64,000 nucleotides of DNA from CAMLFJ01 sp040902305 (GTDB lineage: Bacteria; Methylomirabilota; Methylomirabilia; Rokubacteriales; CSP1-6). Of the stretch, positions 43,094-50,497 are shown piece after piece (position 1 is the stretch's first letter; each line of letters starts with the position of its first letter). The DNA lies in the NCBI GenBank assembly GCA_040902305.1, contig JBBDXN010000146.1:1-64000 (forward strand), written 5' to 3'. The position numbers and the translations under genes are program-made. The notes under the pieces were generated by a model. It did no database searches. It had not been told where the DNA came from and saw only the letters and a list, made by a program, of their open reading frames with translations.

Positions 43094-43803
43094 GGTGCCG
43101 CGGCCCGCAGGGAGAACGTGAGGATCTGCGGAACGGCGGCCCCGGGCCCGCTCGCCAGGGTGACCTCGACGGCGCGGGGCATGGTCTCTTCCCGGCGCAT
43201 GTCCCACTCGTCCTGCCAGGCGCCGGGCTCCTCGCCCAGATAGCGGAAGCGAACCGCCCTCGTGACCGGGTCCACCAGGATCGGCGCGAGGCGGTCCATG
43301 GCGAGCCGGTCGGGCAGGACCTGCTGGCGCAGCGTCAGCCCCGTCGTCTCGCTGGAGAAGCTCACCGCGGTGAACGCGATCGGGGCGAGGGCGGGGAACG
43401 GCGGCGAGAGCGTGGCGAAGGTGAGCCGATCGGGCCGGCCCTCGAAGAGGATGCGCGGCTCCTGCTGCCGCTCGGGCGCGAGCCGGTACGGGAAGGCCCC
43501 GTCCAGCGCGCGCTCCAGCAGGATCACCACGCTGCGCGCGTGGTCGAGCTTCGCGGTGCGCTCCTCGCCTTTGTTCCAGGCGGCCAGGCCCACGCGGAGG
43601 CCGCCGAGCGCGATCACCAGCACCGCGGCGGCGATGCCCAGGGCGAGGACCAGCTCGACCAGGGTGAAGCCGTGGATCGCGCGCCCCCTCCCCCTCCCCC
43701 GCCCCCCCGGCCCCGCGCCCCGGGGGGGGGCGAGGGTTCCTCTCCGTCCTACTCCCTCTCCCCTCTGGGGTGAGGGGTGCCTCGCGCCACGCCCGCGCCT
43801 CAT
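43090..43803 (-). CDS. gspJ: type II secretion minor pseudopilin GspJ with repeat-derived leader
   Basis: A 237-residue GspJ. The mature part starts at FTLVELVLALGIAAAVLVIA after Gly; Glu+5 is present. Later blocks LLERALDGAFPYRLAPERQQ and VRFRYLGEEPGAWQDEWDMR fit GspJ. The ATG at 43803 overlaps the gspI stop (ATGA), but it gives a leader of about 40 residues (HPSPQRGEGVGRRG... GRGRGRGRAIHG) written by an inserted palindromic repeat, instead of the usual 6-10. No other start codon lies closer to the cleavage site in frame, so either the long leader is used or expression is impaired. Confidence 0.8.
   Translation of the reverse strand: MRRGRGARHPSPQRGEGVGRRGTLAPPRGAGPGGRGRGRGRAIHGFTLVELVLALGIAAAVLVIALGGLRVGLAAWNKGEERTAKLDHARSVVILLERALDGAFPYRLAPERQQEPRILFEGRPDRLTFATLSPPFPALAPIAFTAVSFSSETTGLTLRQQVLPDRLAMDRLAPILVDPVTRAVRFRYLGEEPGAWQDEWDMRREETMPRAVEVTLASGPGAAVPQILTFSLRAAAP
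43684..43789. repeat. dispersed palindromic repeat A, copy in the gspJ leader
   Basis: CCCCCTCCCCCTCCCCCGCC, CGGGGGGGGGCGAGGGTTCC and CCCTCTCCCCTCTGGGGTGA. It is a degenerate version of repeat A, inserted in frame between the gspJ start codon and its prepilin cleavage site. Confidence 0.75.
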
Positions 43804-44186
43804 CGCGCCGCGTCCTCCGCGACGGCGCGCAGGCTTGCCAGCTCGAGCGTGCGGTTGCGCCCCCATCGCACCGCCACCGAGAGCGCGTAGAGGTGGAGCT
43901 GCGGCCCGGCGCCGGGCGTCAGCTCCTCGGGCACCGGCACCAGCGTCACGCGCCGCTCCCACTGAAAGCGCCCCTCCCGGCCCGCCTCCGCGCTCTCCTC
44001 GATCACGTCGGTGGCGCGCGCGACGCGGTCCGCCACGATCACGGCCTGCTGGTAGTCGTCGGAGAGGTGGAGCAGGCGGAGGCCCTGGGACGAGAGCTGC
44101 ATCAGGGCGACGATGGCGACCGCCAGGATGGTCAGCGCCACCAGCACCTCGATCAGGGTGAACCCGCGGTTCATGGGCCCGCTCAC
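43800..44186 (-). CDS. gspI: type II secretion minor pseudopilin GspI
   Basis: A 128-residue GspI with leader MSGPMNRG and mature N-terminus FTLIEVLVALTILAVAIVAL (Glu+5 present). The segment RVARATDVIEESAEAGREGR and the strand LHLYALSVAVRWGRNRTLEL fit the family. GTG 44186 overlaps the gspH stop (GTGA); ATG 44174 is an alternative with a shorter leader. Confidence 0.85.
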   Translation of the reverse strand: MSGPMNRGFTLIEVLVALTILAVAIVALMQLSSQGLRLLHLSDDYQQAVIVADRVARATDVIEESAEAGREGRFQWERRVTLVPVPEELTPGAGPQLHLYALSVAVRWGRNRTLELASLRAVAEDAAR

Positions 44187-44644
44187 CGGGTGCTCACGCG
44201 TCCGGTCAGCGCGTCCACCGTGATCACGTACACGCGGGGGCCGGGTGATGCGAGGGTGAAGCGCGCCCCGCTCGACATGCCGTGCGGGAGGAACGTCACG
44301 CGGGGCGGCGGCGGGTCCGCCGCGATGCGGAGCGGCGGCCAGACGGCGCGGCGGGCGCGTACCGCGGCGTCGCCCTCCCGCCCGGCCACGCGCATGACCA
44401 GCGCGTGGCTCTCGCGGTCCACGACCACCTCGAGGGGCTCCTGGCGCGTGACGGCCTGCTCGCGGGCCGCGCGGAGGAACGCGGCCACCGCGCCCACCTC
44501 GGCGCGGGACCGCGCGCGGTCGGCGGTGCGGCCGACGCCGGGGGCCACGACCGCCGCGGCGATCGCGAGCACGGCGAGGACCACGACGAGCTCCATGAGA
44601 GAAAACCCCCTCACCACCAGGCCCCTCACCACCAGGCCCCTCAC
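44183..44644 (-). CDS. gspH: type II secretion pseudopilin GspH
   Basis: A 153-residue GspH-type pseudopilin: mature FSLMELVVVLAVLAIAAAVV after Gly, then FLRAAREQAVTRQEPLEVVV and VITVDALTGRVST. The leader (RGLVVRGLVVRG) is a tandem duplication encoded by GTGAGGGGCCTG blocks of the adjacent dispersed repeat, and several in-frame GTGs (44644, 44632, 44629) can serve as the start. The mature protein is complete. Confidence 0.83.
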   Translation of the reverse strand: MRGLVVRGLVVRGFSLMELVVVLAVLAIAAAVVAPGVGRTADRARSRAEVGAVAAFLRAAREQAVTRQEPLEVVVDRESHALVMRVAGREGDAAVRARRAVWPPLRIAADPPPPRVTFLPHGMSSGARFTLASPGPRVYVITVDALTGRVSTR

Positions 44645-44719
44645 CCTGCCCTCTCCCCAGAGGGGAGAGGGATTGGGGAACCCTCGCCCCCGGAGGGGGA
44701 GAGGGTAGGGTGAGGGGGC
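44606..44719. repeat. dispersed palindromic repeat A, copy between gspG and gspH
   Basis: Three tandem CCCCTCACC units, CCCTCACCCTGCCCTCTCCC, GGGGAGAGGG, a second half GGAGGGGGAGAGGGTAGGGT and GAGGGGG. The proximal units encode the gspH leader; the distal half fills the space after the gspG stop. Confidence 0.85.
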
Positions 44720-44723
44720 GGCG

Positions 44724-45155
44724 TCACTTCGCTTCCCACGAGGTGACGTCGCCGTTCTCGCCGTCGCCCCCGGGCCCGCCGTCGGCGCCGTGGGTCCAGA
44801 TGTCGTAGTCGCCGTGATCGCCCGGGCAGCACTTGTACTGGTAGGCGCGGCCCCACGGATCGGCCGGCACCGCGGGCTTCTTCAGGTAGGGCCCGTTCCA
44901 CGCCGTCACGTTCGGGTTCTGCACCAGCGCCTGCAATCCGGCTCCCGCCGGCGGGTAGGCGCCGACGTCGAGCCGGTACTGGTCGAGCGCAGCGCCGAGC
45001 AGCTCGATCTGCGCCTTGGCGGTGGCCTGCTTGCTCTGCCCCACGCGGCCGAAGAGGCGCGGCCCCACGAGCCCCGCGACCAGCCCGAGGATGATGATGA
45101 CGACCAGCAGCTCGATCAGCGAGAAGCCGCGCTGGTCCCGCAGGAGCCGCCTCAT
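44724..45155 (-). CDS. gspG: type II secretion major pseudopilin GspG
   Basis: A 143-residue major pseudopilin. Leader MRRLLRDQRG, mature FSLIELLVVIIILGLVAGLV with Glu+5; GPRLFGRVGQSKQATAKAQI, LGAALDQYRLDVGAYPP, GPYLKKPAVPADPWGRAYQY and the calcium-loop region YDIWTHGADGGPGG are all GspG. It polymerises into the pseudopilus. ATG 45155 overlaps the gspF stop by ATGA. Confidence 0.93.
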   Translation of the reverse strand: MRRLLRDQRGFSLIELLVVIIILGLVAGLVGPRLFGRVGQSKQATAKAQIELLGAALDQYRLDVGAYPPAGAGLQALVQNPNVTAWNGPYLKKPAVPADPWGRAYQYKCCPGDHGDYDIWTHGADGGPGGDGENGDVTSWEAK

Positions 45156-46375
45156 AGCGGCAGATCGGTCACGGAGAGAATGGCCAGGAGCATGGCGACC
45201 ACGATGAACCCCACCACCAGGCCCATGACCAGGATGATGCAGGGCTCGGCCAGCGCGATCAGGCGCTTGACCAGCTTGCGCGTGTCGGCCTCGAGCGACG
45301 CCGCCACCTGCAGCAGCGTCTCCTCGAGCCGACCCGTCTCCTCGCCCACCCGCACCATGTGAATGGCCAGGGGCGGGAAGGCGCCGGCCTCGGCCATAGG
45401 TTGGGCGAGGCCGGCGCCCCGCCGAGCGCCGTCGCCCAGGCCCTCGACGGCGCGGGCCAGCACCTGATTGCCCAGCATGTCCTTGACGACGGTGAGGGCC
45501 GGGATCATCGCGACGCCGCTCCGGAGGAGCGTGCCCAGGATCCGGGTGAAGCGCGCCACCTCGGTCTTGACGATGACCTCGCCCGCGAGGGGCAGTCGGA
45601 GCAGGAGCCGGTCGGCGCCGAGGCGCCCGCGCGCCGTCGACAGGACCATGCGGCTCGCCAGCGCGCCGCCCACGGCGAGCAGGGCGAGCAGCCACCAGTA
45701 CCGGTGGATCAGGCCGCTGGCCTCGAGCAGGATCAGCGTGGGCAGGGGGATCGTCGCGCCCAGATCCTGGAAGATCACCGCGAACCGCGGGATCACGAAG
45801 GCCATGAGAAAGACCACCGCGGCCGCGCCCACGCCGGTGAGGAGCACGGGATAGATGAGCGCGGAGACCAGGGCGTCGCGGAACTCCTGCGACTCCTCCA
45901 GGAAGCCGGCGAGCCGGCGCAGCGTCGTCTCGAGCACCCCGCCCTTCTCGCCCGCGCGCACCATGTTGATGTAGAGCCGCGAGAAGGGGCGCGGGTGGTG
46001 CTTGCCGAGCGCGTCGGCCAGCGAGCTGCCGCCCTGCACGCTCCGCAGCACGTCGCCCGTGATGGCGCGCAGCCGCGGCGTCGGCGCCAGCTCGGCCTGG
46101 ATCGCCAGCGCCCGGTCGAGGGGAAGCCCGGCCTCGATCAGCGTGGCGAGCTGCTGGGTGAACGCGACCAGATCGCGCCCCGCGACGCGACCGCGCCCGG
46201 TCTCGGGCCAGGCGAGGCCCAGCACCCGCCGCCGCTGATCCTGCGCGTCGACCTTGATCGGGAAATACGCATCGCGCTGCAGGCGCTCCACGACGGCCCG
46301 CGCGTCGGCCGCCTCCATCACCCCGTCGATGGTCTGCCCCCGCCGGTCGGCCGCCCGATAGCTGAACACGGTCAT
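45152..46375 (-). CDS. gspF: type II secretion inner-membrane platform protein GspF
   Basis: A 407-residue GspF: two repeated cytoplasmic domains (FTQQLATLIEAGLPLDRALA and FTRILGTLLRSGVAMIPALT) alternating with three membrane segments (about 170-195, 220-240, 375-400). YINMVRAGEKGGVLETTLRR and IHMVRVGEETGRLEETLLQV are the paired family signatures. It lies 156 bases from gspE, the only sizeable gap in the operon, which is filled by a repeat. Confidence 0.93.
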   Translation of the reverse strand: MTVFSYRAADRRGQTIDGVMEAADARAVVERLQRDAYFPIKVDAQDQRRRVLGLAWPETGRGRVAGRDLVAFTQQLATLIEAGLPLDRALAIQAELAPTPRLRAITGDVLRSVQGGSSLADALGKHHPRPFSRLYINMVRAGEKGGVLETTLRRLAGFLEESQEFRDALVSALIYPVLLTGVGAAAVVFLMAFVIPRFAVIFQDLGATIPLPTLILLEASGLIHRYWWLLALLAVGGALASRMVLSTARGRLGADRLLLRLPLAGEVIVKTEVARFTRILGTLLRSGVAMIPALTVVKDMLGNQVLARAVEGLGDGARRGAGLAQPMAEAGAFPPLAIHMVRVGEETGRLEETLLQVAASLEADTRKLVKRLIALAEPCIILVMGLVVGFIVVAMLLAILSVTDLPL

Positions 46376-46385
46376 GGCGTTGTCA

Positions 46386-46526
46386 ACCGACCCTCACCCT
46401 GCCCTCTCCCTGGAAGGGAGAGGGAGAGAAGCCCCAAACCTCCTCTGAGGAGAGCGCCGCCACAACCCTCTCCCCTCTGGGGAGAGGGCAGGGTGAGGGG
46501 CTCGAGGGTGAGGGGCCGGAAGGTGC
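46386..46526. repeat. dispersed palindromic repeat A, copy between gspE and gspF
   Basis: CCCTCACCCTGCCCTCTCCC near the left end and GGGGAGAGGGCAGGGTGAGG on the right, with GAGGGGCCGGAAGGTG after it. It occupies nearly the whole gspE-gspF spacer. The last block GAGGGGCCGGAAGGTG is identical to one in the gspL copy. Confidence 0.85.
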
Positions 46527-46531
46527 GCGCC

Positions 46532-48166
46532 TCACGCATCCTCCTGCGTGACCCGCAAGATCTCCTCGACGGTGGTGAGCCCGGCGCAGGCCTTCGCCCA
46601 GGCGTCCTCCCGCAGCGGGACCATTCCCTGCGCCAGCGCGTGGCGGCGGAGCTCGCCGGCGGGCGCCTTGCGCACCACCAGGCTCCGCGCCTCCTCGGTG
46701 ATCCGGAACAGCTCGTAGATGCCGGTGCGCCCGCGATAGCCCGTCCCCCGGCAGTCGTCGCAGCCCTTGCCGCGGAACAGCTCCACCGCGGTCGCGTCGG
46801 TGACGCCGAGCGCGAGCAGCTCGGCCGGGTCCGGGTGGTCGGGCGCCCGGCAGGCCGGGCAGATGCGGCGCACCAGCCGCTGGGCGAGCACGCCGCTGAG
46901 CACGGAGGAGACCAGATAGGGCTCGCAGCCCATGTCCTGCAGCCGGGTGACGGCGGCGGGCGCGTCGTTGGTGTGCAGCGTGGAGAAGACCAGGTGCCCG
47001 GTCAACGCGGCCTGGATGGCGATCTCCGCCGTCTCCAGATCCCGGATCTCTCCCACCATGATGACGTCCGGGTCCTGGCGCACGATGTGGCGCAGGCCGG
47101 AGGCGAAGGACAGCCCGATCTTGGGCCGCACCGGGATCTGGTTGACGCCCTTGAGCTGGTACTCGACCGGGTCCTCGACGGTGATGATCTTCTGATCGGG
47201 CCGGTTGATCTTGTCGAGCGCCGCATAGAGCGTGGTGGTCTTGCCGGAGCCGGTGGGCCCCGTCACGAGCAGGATGCCGTGCGCCTGGCGGATCAGGGCC
47301 TCGAAGGCGCGGGCGGCGGCCGGCGAGAAGCCGAGCCGGTCGAAGGGCAGGAACACCGACGACCGATCCAGCAGCCGCATCACGATGGACTCGCCGTGGA
47401 TCGTGGGCACCGTCGAGACGCGGATGTCCACGCGCCGGCCCCCGGGCGCGGTGACCCGGATGCGCCCGTCCTGCGGCAACCGCCGCTCGGCGATGTTCAT
47501 CTCGGCCATGATCTTGATCCGCGAGGTCAGCGCGGCCTGCAGCCGGCGCGGCGGGGCCTCCTGGTCGTAGAGCAGCCCGTCGATGCGGTAGCGCACCCGC
47601 AGGCTGTCCTCGAAGGGCTCGATGTGGATATCGGAGGCATCCGCGGCGAGCGCTTCCTCGATCAGGAGATTGACGAGCCGGACCACCGGGGCCTCGAAGG
47701 CCAGGCCGCGGAGGTGGTCGACGTCGTCCTCCGGCTCCGCCTGGCGGTCGGCCCCGGCCGGGCCCATGCCCTCGACGATCTTCTGGAGCGCCGTGTTGGC
47801 GCCGTAGGCCCGCTCGATAGCCTCGAGGATGGCGGGGCCGGGGGCGACACAGAGCTTGATGGTCAGGGGCAGGCTCTGCCGGAGCTCGTCGAGCAAGATC
47901 GGATTCGTGGGCTCCGCGGTCGCGACCGTCACCGTCGTGCCGTCGACGGCGATCGGGCACGCCACGTACTGGCGCAGGTACTTGGGCGAGAGCTCCTTGA
48001 GGGCGGGCGGCGTCGAGGGCAGCTCCTCGGCGGCCATCCACGCCAGCCCCTGCTGGGCCGCCACTGCCTTCAGGTCGTCGTCGGCGCCGGCCGCGCCGAT
48101 GGCGACCAGCGCCTCGCCGAGGCGCTGGCCCTCGGATGGCTTTCGGGTCAGTGGGTCCTTTCTCAC
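46532..48166 (-). CDS. gspE: type II secretion ATPase GspE
   Basis: A 544-residue secretion ATPase. N1E domain (LGEALVAIGAAGADDDLKAV), N2E region with ASDIHIEPFEDSLRVRYRID, Walker A GPTGSGKTTTLYAAL, Asp box ITVEDPVEYQLKGVNQIPV, Walker B DPDVIMVGEIRDLETAEIAI, His box LVFSTLHTNDAPAAV, and a four-Cys zinc module (CPACR...CDDCRGTGYRGRTGIY). It drives pseudopilus assembly. GTG 48166 is chosen because a TTGACG/GATACT promoter lies directly upstream and would give a leaderless message starting here; the in-frame TTG at 48205 falls in that -35. First gene of the gsp operon. Confidence 0.92.
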   Translation of the reverse strand: MRKDPLTRKPSEGQRLGEALVAIGAAGADDDLKAVAAQQGLAWMAAEELPSTPPALKELSPKYLRQYVACPIAVDGTTVTVATAEPTNPILLDELRQSLPLTIKLCVAPGPAILEAIERAYGANTALQKIVEGMGPAGADRQAEPEDDVDHLRGLAFEAPVVRLVNLLIEEALAADASDIHIEPFEDSLRVRYRIDGLLYDQEAPPRRLQAALTSRIKIMAEMNIAERRLPQDGRIRVTAPGGRRVDIRVSTVPTIHGESIVMRLLDRSSVFLPFDRLGFSPAAARAFEALIRQAHGILLVTGPTGSGKTTTLYAALDKINRPDQKIITVEDPVEYQLKGVNQIPVRPKIGLSFASGLRHIVRQDPDVIMVGEIRDLETAEIAIQAALTGHLVFSTLHTNDAPAAVTRLQDMGCEPYLVSSVLSGVLAQRLVRRICPACRAPDHPDPAELLALGVTDATAVELFRGKGCDDCRGTGYRGRTGIYELFRITEEARSLVVRKAPAGELRRHALAQGMVPLREDAWAKACAGLTTVEEILRVTQEDA

Positions 48167-48175
48167 CGTGCGCGA

Positions 48176-48205
48176 AGTATCCGGTTCGCGACGAGAGCAC
48201 GTCAA
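48176..48205 (-). promoter_or_regulatory. sigma-70-type promoter for the gsp operon
   Basis: On the minus strand TTGACG (48205-48200), 18 bases, GATACT (48181-48176). The start would fall near 48169, three bases before GTG 48166, so the gsp mRNA is likely leaderless. Confidence 0.5.
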
Positions 48206-48285
48206 TCATGCGGACATTTCGACACGTGTGTCCAAATTGTTGCAGCGAGCACAGGCCGCCTACACGTTCCGCTTGACTGGATTCC

Positions 48286-48515
48286 ATGGGCGGTCTTTCC
48301 CTCGTCGCGGACACGGGAGGGATGGTGTTCCAGCGATCCGCATCTGCCGCGTGGCGCATCCGGGAGGTGTTCGGGCACTTCGACGAGATATGCCGGCGGC
48401 TGGAGCGCCTGGAGCAGGAGTACTACGCGATGAGCGGGATCTGGCGGCGCTGAAGGAGCATGTCGGGCTGCTGCTGGCGAGGATCGCGGAGGTTGAGCGG
48501 CGGCTGGAGACGTAG
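48286..48515 (+). pseudogene. small coiled-coil protein gene, frameshifted
   Basis: ATG 48286 opens MGGLSLVADTGGMVFQRSAS, then REVFGHFDEICRRLERLEQE, and stops at 48453 after a non-matching tail. From about 48436 the neighbouring frame continues naturally as RDERDLAALKEHVGLLLARI and AEVERRLET to TAG 48515. Joined, this is a protein of about 76 residues with one continuous charged helix (heptad-like Leu/Ile). A one-base indel near 48430-48440 is implied. Family not recognised; divergent from gspE. Confidence 0.45.
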
Positions 48516-48521
48516 ATCACC

Positions 48522-48564
48522 CGCCCCCTCACCCTGGCCCTCTCTCCCTCCGGGGGAGAGGGGA
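48522..48564. repeat. dispersed palindromic repeat A, short copy
   Basis: CCCCCTCACCCTGGCCCTCT followed by CCGGGGGAGAGGGG. A truncated copy (about 43 bp) ending at the ccmI stop codon. Confidence 0.75.
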
Positions 48565-49503
48565 TTAGCGGCGCTGCTTGGTGCGGGCGGTTTCTACCAG
48601 GGCGGCCACGCGGTCGTGGTCTTCGCCTTTGGGGACCAGGGTCAGGAAGTGCTCCCAGGATTTCACGGCGCCCGCGTAGTCTTGCTTTTGCTCGTAGAGG
48701 ACCTGGCCGCGGTAGAGATAGGCGGGGGCGTACCTCGGATCGATCGTGAGCGCCTTGTCGAAGGTCTCGAGCGCGGAGTCGGCGTGGCCGCCGACGGCGA
48801 CGATGAGGCCCATGTGGGTCATGGCGTCGACGTTGCGCTCATCGCGCTTGAGCACGGCCTGGTAGGCGGCGATGGCCTCCGAGTAGCGGCCCTCGAAGAG
48901 GCTCTGGCGCGCGGCCTGGAGCATGCCGGCCAGCATCTCGGGCGGGATCGGCTTGCCCGGCTCGAGGCGGACGGTGGGCGGGCCGACCGGCGACGGTGGC
49001 GGGCCCGGCACCGGGATGCGGGCGCCCGGTGGGGTGAAAGTCTCGTCGCGCTCGGTGAAGCGGCCGGCGTTGACGCCGATGATCACGCCGAAGACCAGGA
49101 GCACGACGGCGCCGGCCGCGAACGTGGCCGGGTGCCGGGTCCAGGACGCGCGCGGAGCCGCCTCCCGCGCGGGGGCGGGCTCGACGGCCGCGAGTCGCAC
49201 CGGCTCCGGGCCCAGCGCGTCGAGCTCGGTGATCAGCGCGGCGGCGCGCGTTTCGTAGCGCTCGCGCAGGCTCTGATAGTCGAGGTCGGAGAGATGACCC
49301 GCCTCGTGGTCGAACTCGAGCTCGCGCAGCGCGCGGTAGAGCGCGGCCTTCTCCTCCTCCAGCTCGAGCCGGCGGTCATCCCGGGGGCGCTCGGCGGCCG
49401 CCGGCCCCGCGTCGTCGGGGCGGCCGCGGAGCAGGGGCCAGAGCACGATCGCGAGCGCGGGCACCACGATCGCGACGATCAGCGTGATCTGGAGCGCGGT
49501 CAC
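48565..49503 (-). CDS. ccmI: cytochrome c biogenesis protein CcmI-like (TPR)
   Basis: A 312-residue protein with an N-terminal membrane segment (LQITLIVAIVVPALAIVLWP), the CcmI-type cytoplasmic helix LEEEKAALYRALRELEFDHE, GHLSDLDYQSLRERYETRAA, a second membrane segment (FAAGAVVLLVFGVIIGV) and C-terminal TPR repeats (AIAAYQAVLKRDERNVDAMT, ALETFDKALTIDPRYAPAYL). It presents apocytochrome c for haem attachment. GTG 49503 overlaps the ccmH stop. Last gene of the ccm operon. Confidence 0.87.
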   Translation of the reverse strand: MTALQITLIVAIVVPALAIVLWPLLRGRPDDAGPAAAERPRDDRRLELEEEKAALYRALRELEFDHEAGHLSDLDYQSLRERYETRAAALITELDALGPEPVRLAAVEPAPAREAAPRASWTRHPATFAAGAVVLLVFGVIIGVNAGRFTERDETFTPPGARIPVPGPPPSPVGPPTVRLEPGKPIPPEMLAGMLQAARQSLFEGRYSEAIAAYQAVLKRDERNVDAMTHMGLIVAVGGHADSALETFDKALTIDPRYAPAYLYRGQVLYEQKQDYAGAVKSWEHFLTLVPKGEDHDRVAALVETARTKQRR

Positions 49504-49961
49504 GGCTCGCGCTCGGCCATCTCGCGCAGGATGCGCTCGCGCATGGCGGCGTCCGGCCGCGCGACGACGGGGGCGGAGGCGGCGCGACGGCTCCAGCGCC
49601 GCGTCAGCACCACGACCAGCACCAGGCCGGCGGCCAGGCCCACAAAGGGGACCACCCACACCAGCAGGTTGAAGCCCTGGCGCGGCGGGGCGAGCAGGAT
49701 CCAGAGACCATACTTCTCCACGAAATAGGCCTTCACCTGCTCGGGGCTCTCGCCGGCGGCGAGCCGCTCGCGGACAATGGCCTTCATCTGATGCGCGGTC
49801 TCCGAGGGCGAGTCGGCCACCGAGAGGCTCTGGCAGACCACGCAGCGGAGCTGGGCCGCCACCTCATTTACCACCTCTTCGCTCACCGGCGCGGCGGCGA
49901 GGGGGGAGCCGGCCCCGAGGGCCACGATCAGGAGCAGGACGGCCGCCAGCGCGCGGCTCAC
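49500..49961 (-). CDS. ccmH: cytochrome c maturation protein CcmH
   Basis: A 153-residue CcmH/CycL. Signal sequence (ALAAVLLLIVALGAGSPLAA), then the redox motif LRCVVCQSLSVADSPSETA (C-x2-C), MKAIVRERLAAGESPEQVKA, YFVEKYGLWILLAPPRQGFN, and a C-terminal membrane segment. It reduces apocytochrome c cysteines together with CcmG. GTG start 49961 overlaps the ccmG stop. Confidence 0.92.
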   Translation of the reverse strand: MSRALAAVLLLIVALGAGSPLAAAPVSEEVVNEVAAQLRCVVCQSLSVADSPSETAHQMKAIVRERLAAGESPEQVKAYFVEKYGLWILLAPPRQGFNLLVWVVPFVGLAAGLVLVVVLTRRWSRRAASAPVVARPDAAMRERILREMAEREP

Positions 49962-50497
49962 GCCGGCTCCGCCAGCAGCGTCTCGACGTGCCGCTTCACG
50001 ATCTCGTCGGTGACCGCGCCGACCTGCTTGAAGCGCACCCGGCCCTGGCGATCGATGAAGAACGTCTCGGGGACGCCGTAGACGCCGTAGTCCACCGAGA
50101 CGCGCCCCGAGGGGTCCGGCGCGTTCGGGAAGGTGTGCTTGAACCGGTCGAGGAAGCGCCGGGCCGGCTCCTCCTTGTCCTGGATGTTGACGCCGACCAG
50201 GACGACGCCGCGATCCCGGTAGGTCTGCCAGGCCCGCTCGAGGCTCGGGGCCTCGTCGTAGCAGGCCGGGATGCACCACGAGGCCCAGAAGTTGACGACC
50301 ACCACCTGCCCGCGAAGCGATTCCAGCGAGATCGGCTTGCCGTCGAAGGTTGTCAGCGCGAACGGCGAGGCCGGCTTGCCCACCAGCGGGGAGGGGATGA
50401 CGCGCGGGTCGGTGCGGAAGCCGTAGGCTAGCAGCACCAGCACCGGCACCACCGCGAGCGGGATCGCCCAGCGGAGCACGCGCGCGCGGCCGCTCAT
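49958..50497 (-). CDS. ccmG: thiol-disulfide protein CcmG/DsbE with unusual CxxxC active site
   Basis: A 179-residue membrane-anchored thioredoxin. Anchor near residues 8-26 (LRWAIPLAVVPVLVLLAYGF), then SPLVGKPASPFALTTFDGKP, VVVVNFWASWCIPACYDEAP, and VYGVPETFFIDRQGRV with the cis-Pro (GVPETF) of the CcmG group. The active site reads Cys-Ile-Pro-Ala-Cys: three residues between the cysteines instead of two. Context and other motifs leave little doubt about the family; whether the pair is redox-active in this form is unknown. ATG 50497 overlaps the ccmF stop. Confidence 0.88.
   Translation of the reverse strand: MSGRARVLRWAIPLAVVPVLVLLAYGFRTDPRVIPSPLVGKPASPFALTTFDGKPISLESLRGQVVVVNFWASWCIPACYDEAPSLERAWQTYRDRGVVLVGVNIQDKEEPARRFLDRFKHTFPNAPDPSGRVSVDYGVYGVPETFFIDRQGRVRFKQVGAVTDEIVKRHVETLLAEPA

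Noticed and set aside
45359..48433. A 1024-codon open frame antisense to gspE and gspF
   Set aside because: It crosses two well-defined genes and a palindromic repeat, and shows only Arg/Gly/Asp-rich sequence.
40684..48564. CRISPR array
   Set aside because: The repeats are dispersed, palindromic, of varying length and without regular unique spacers, and no cas gene is present.
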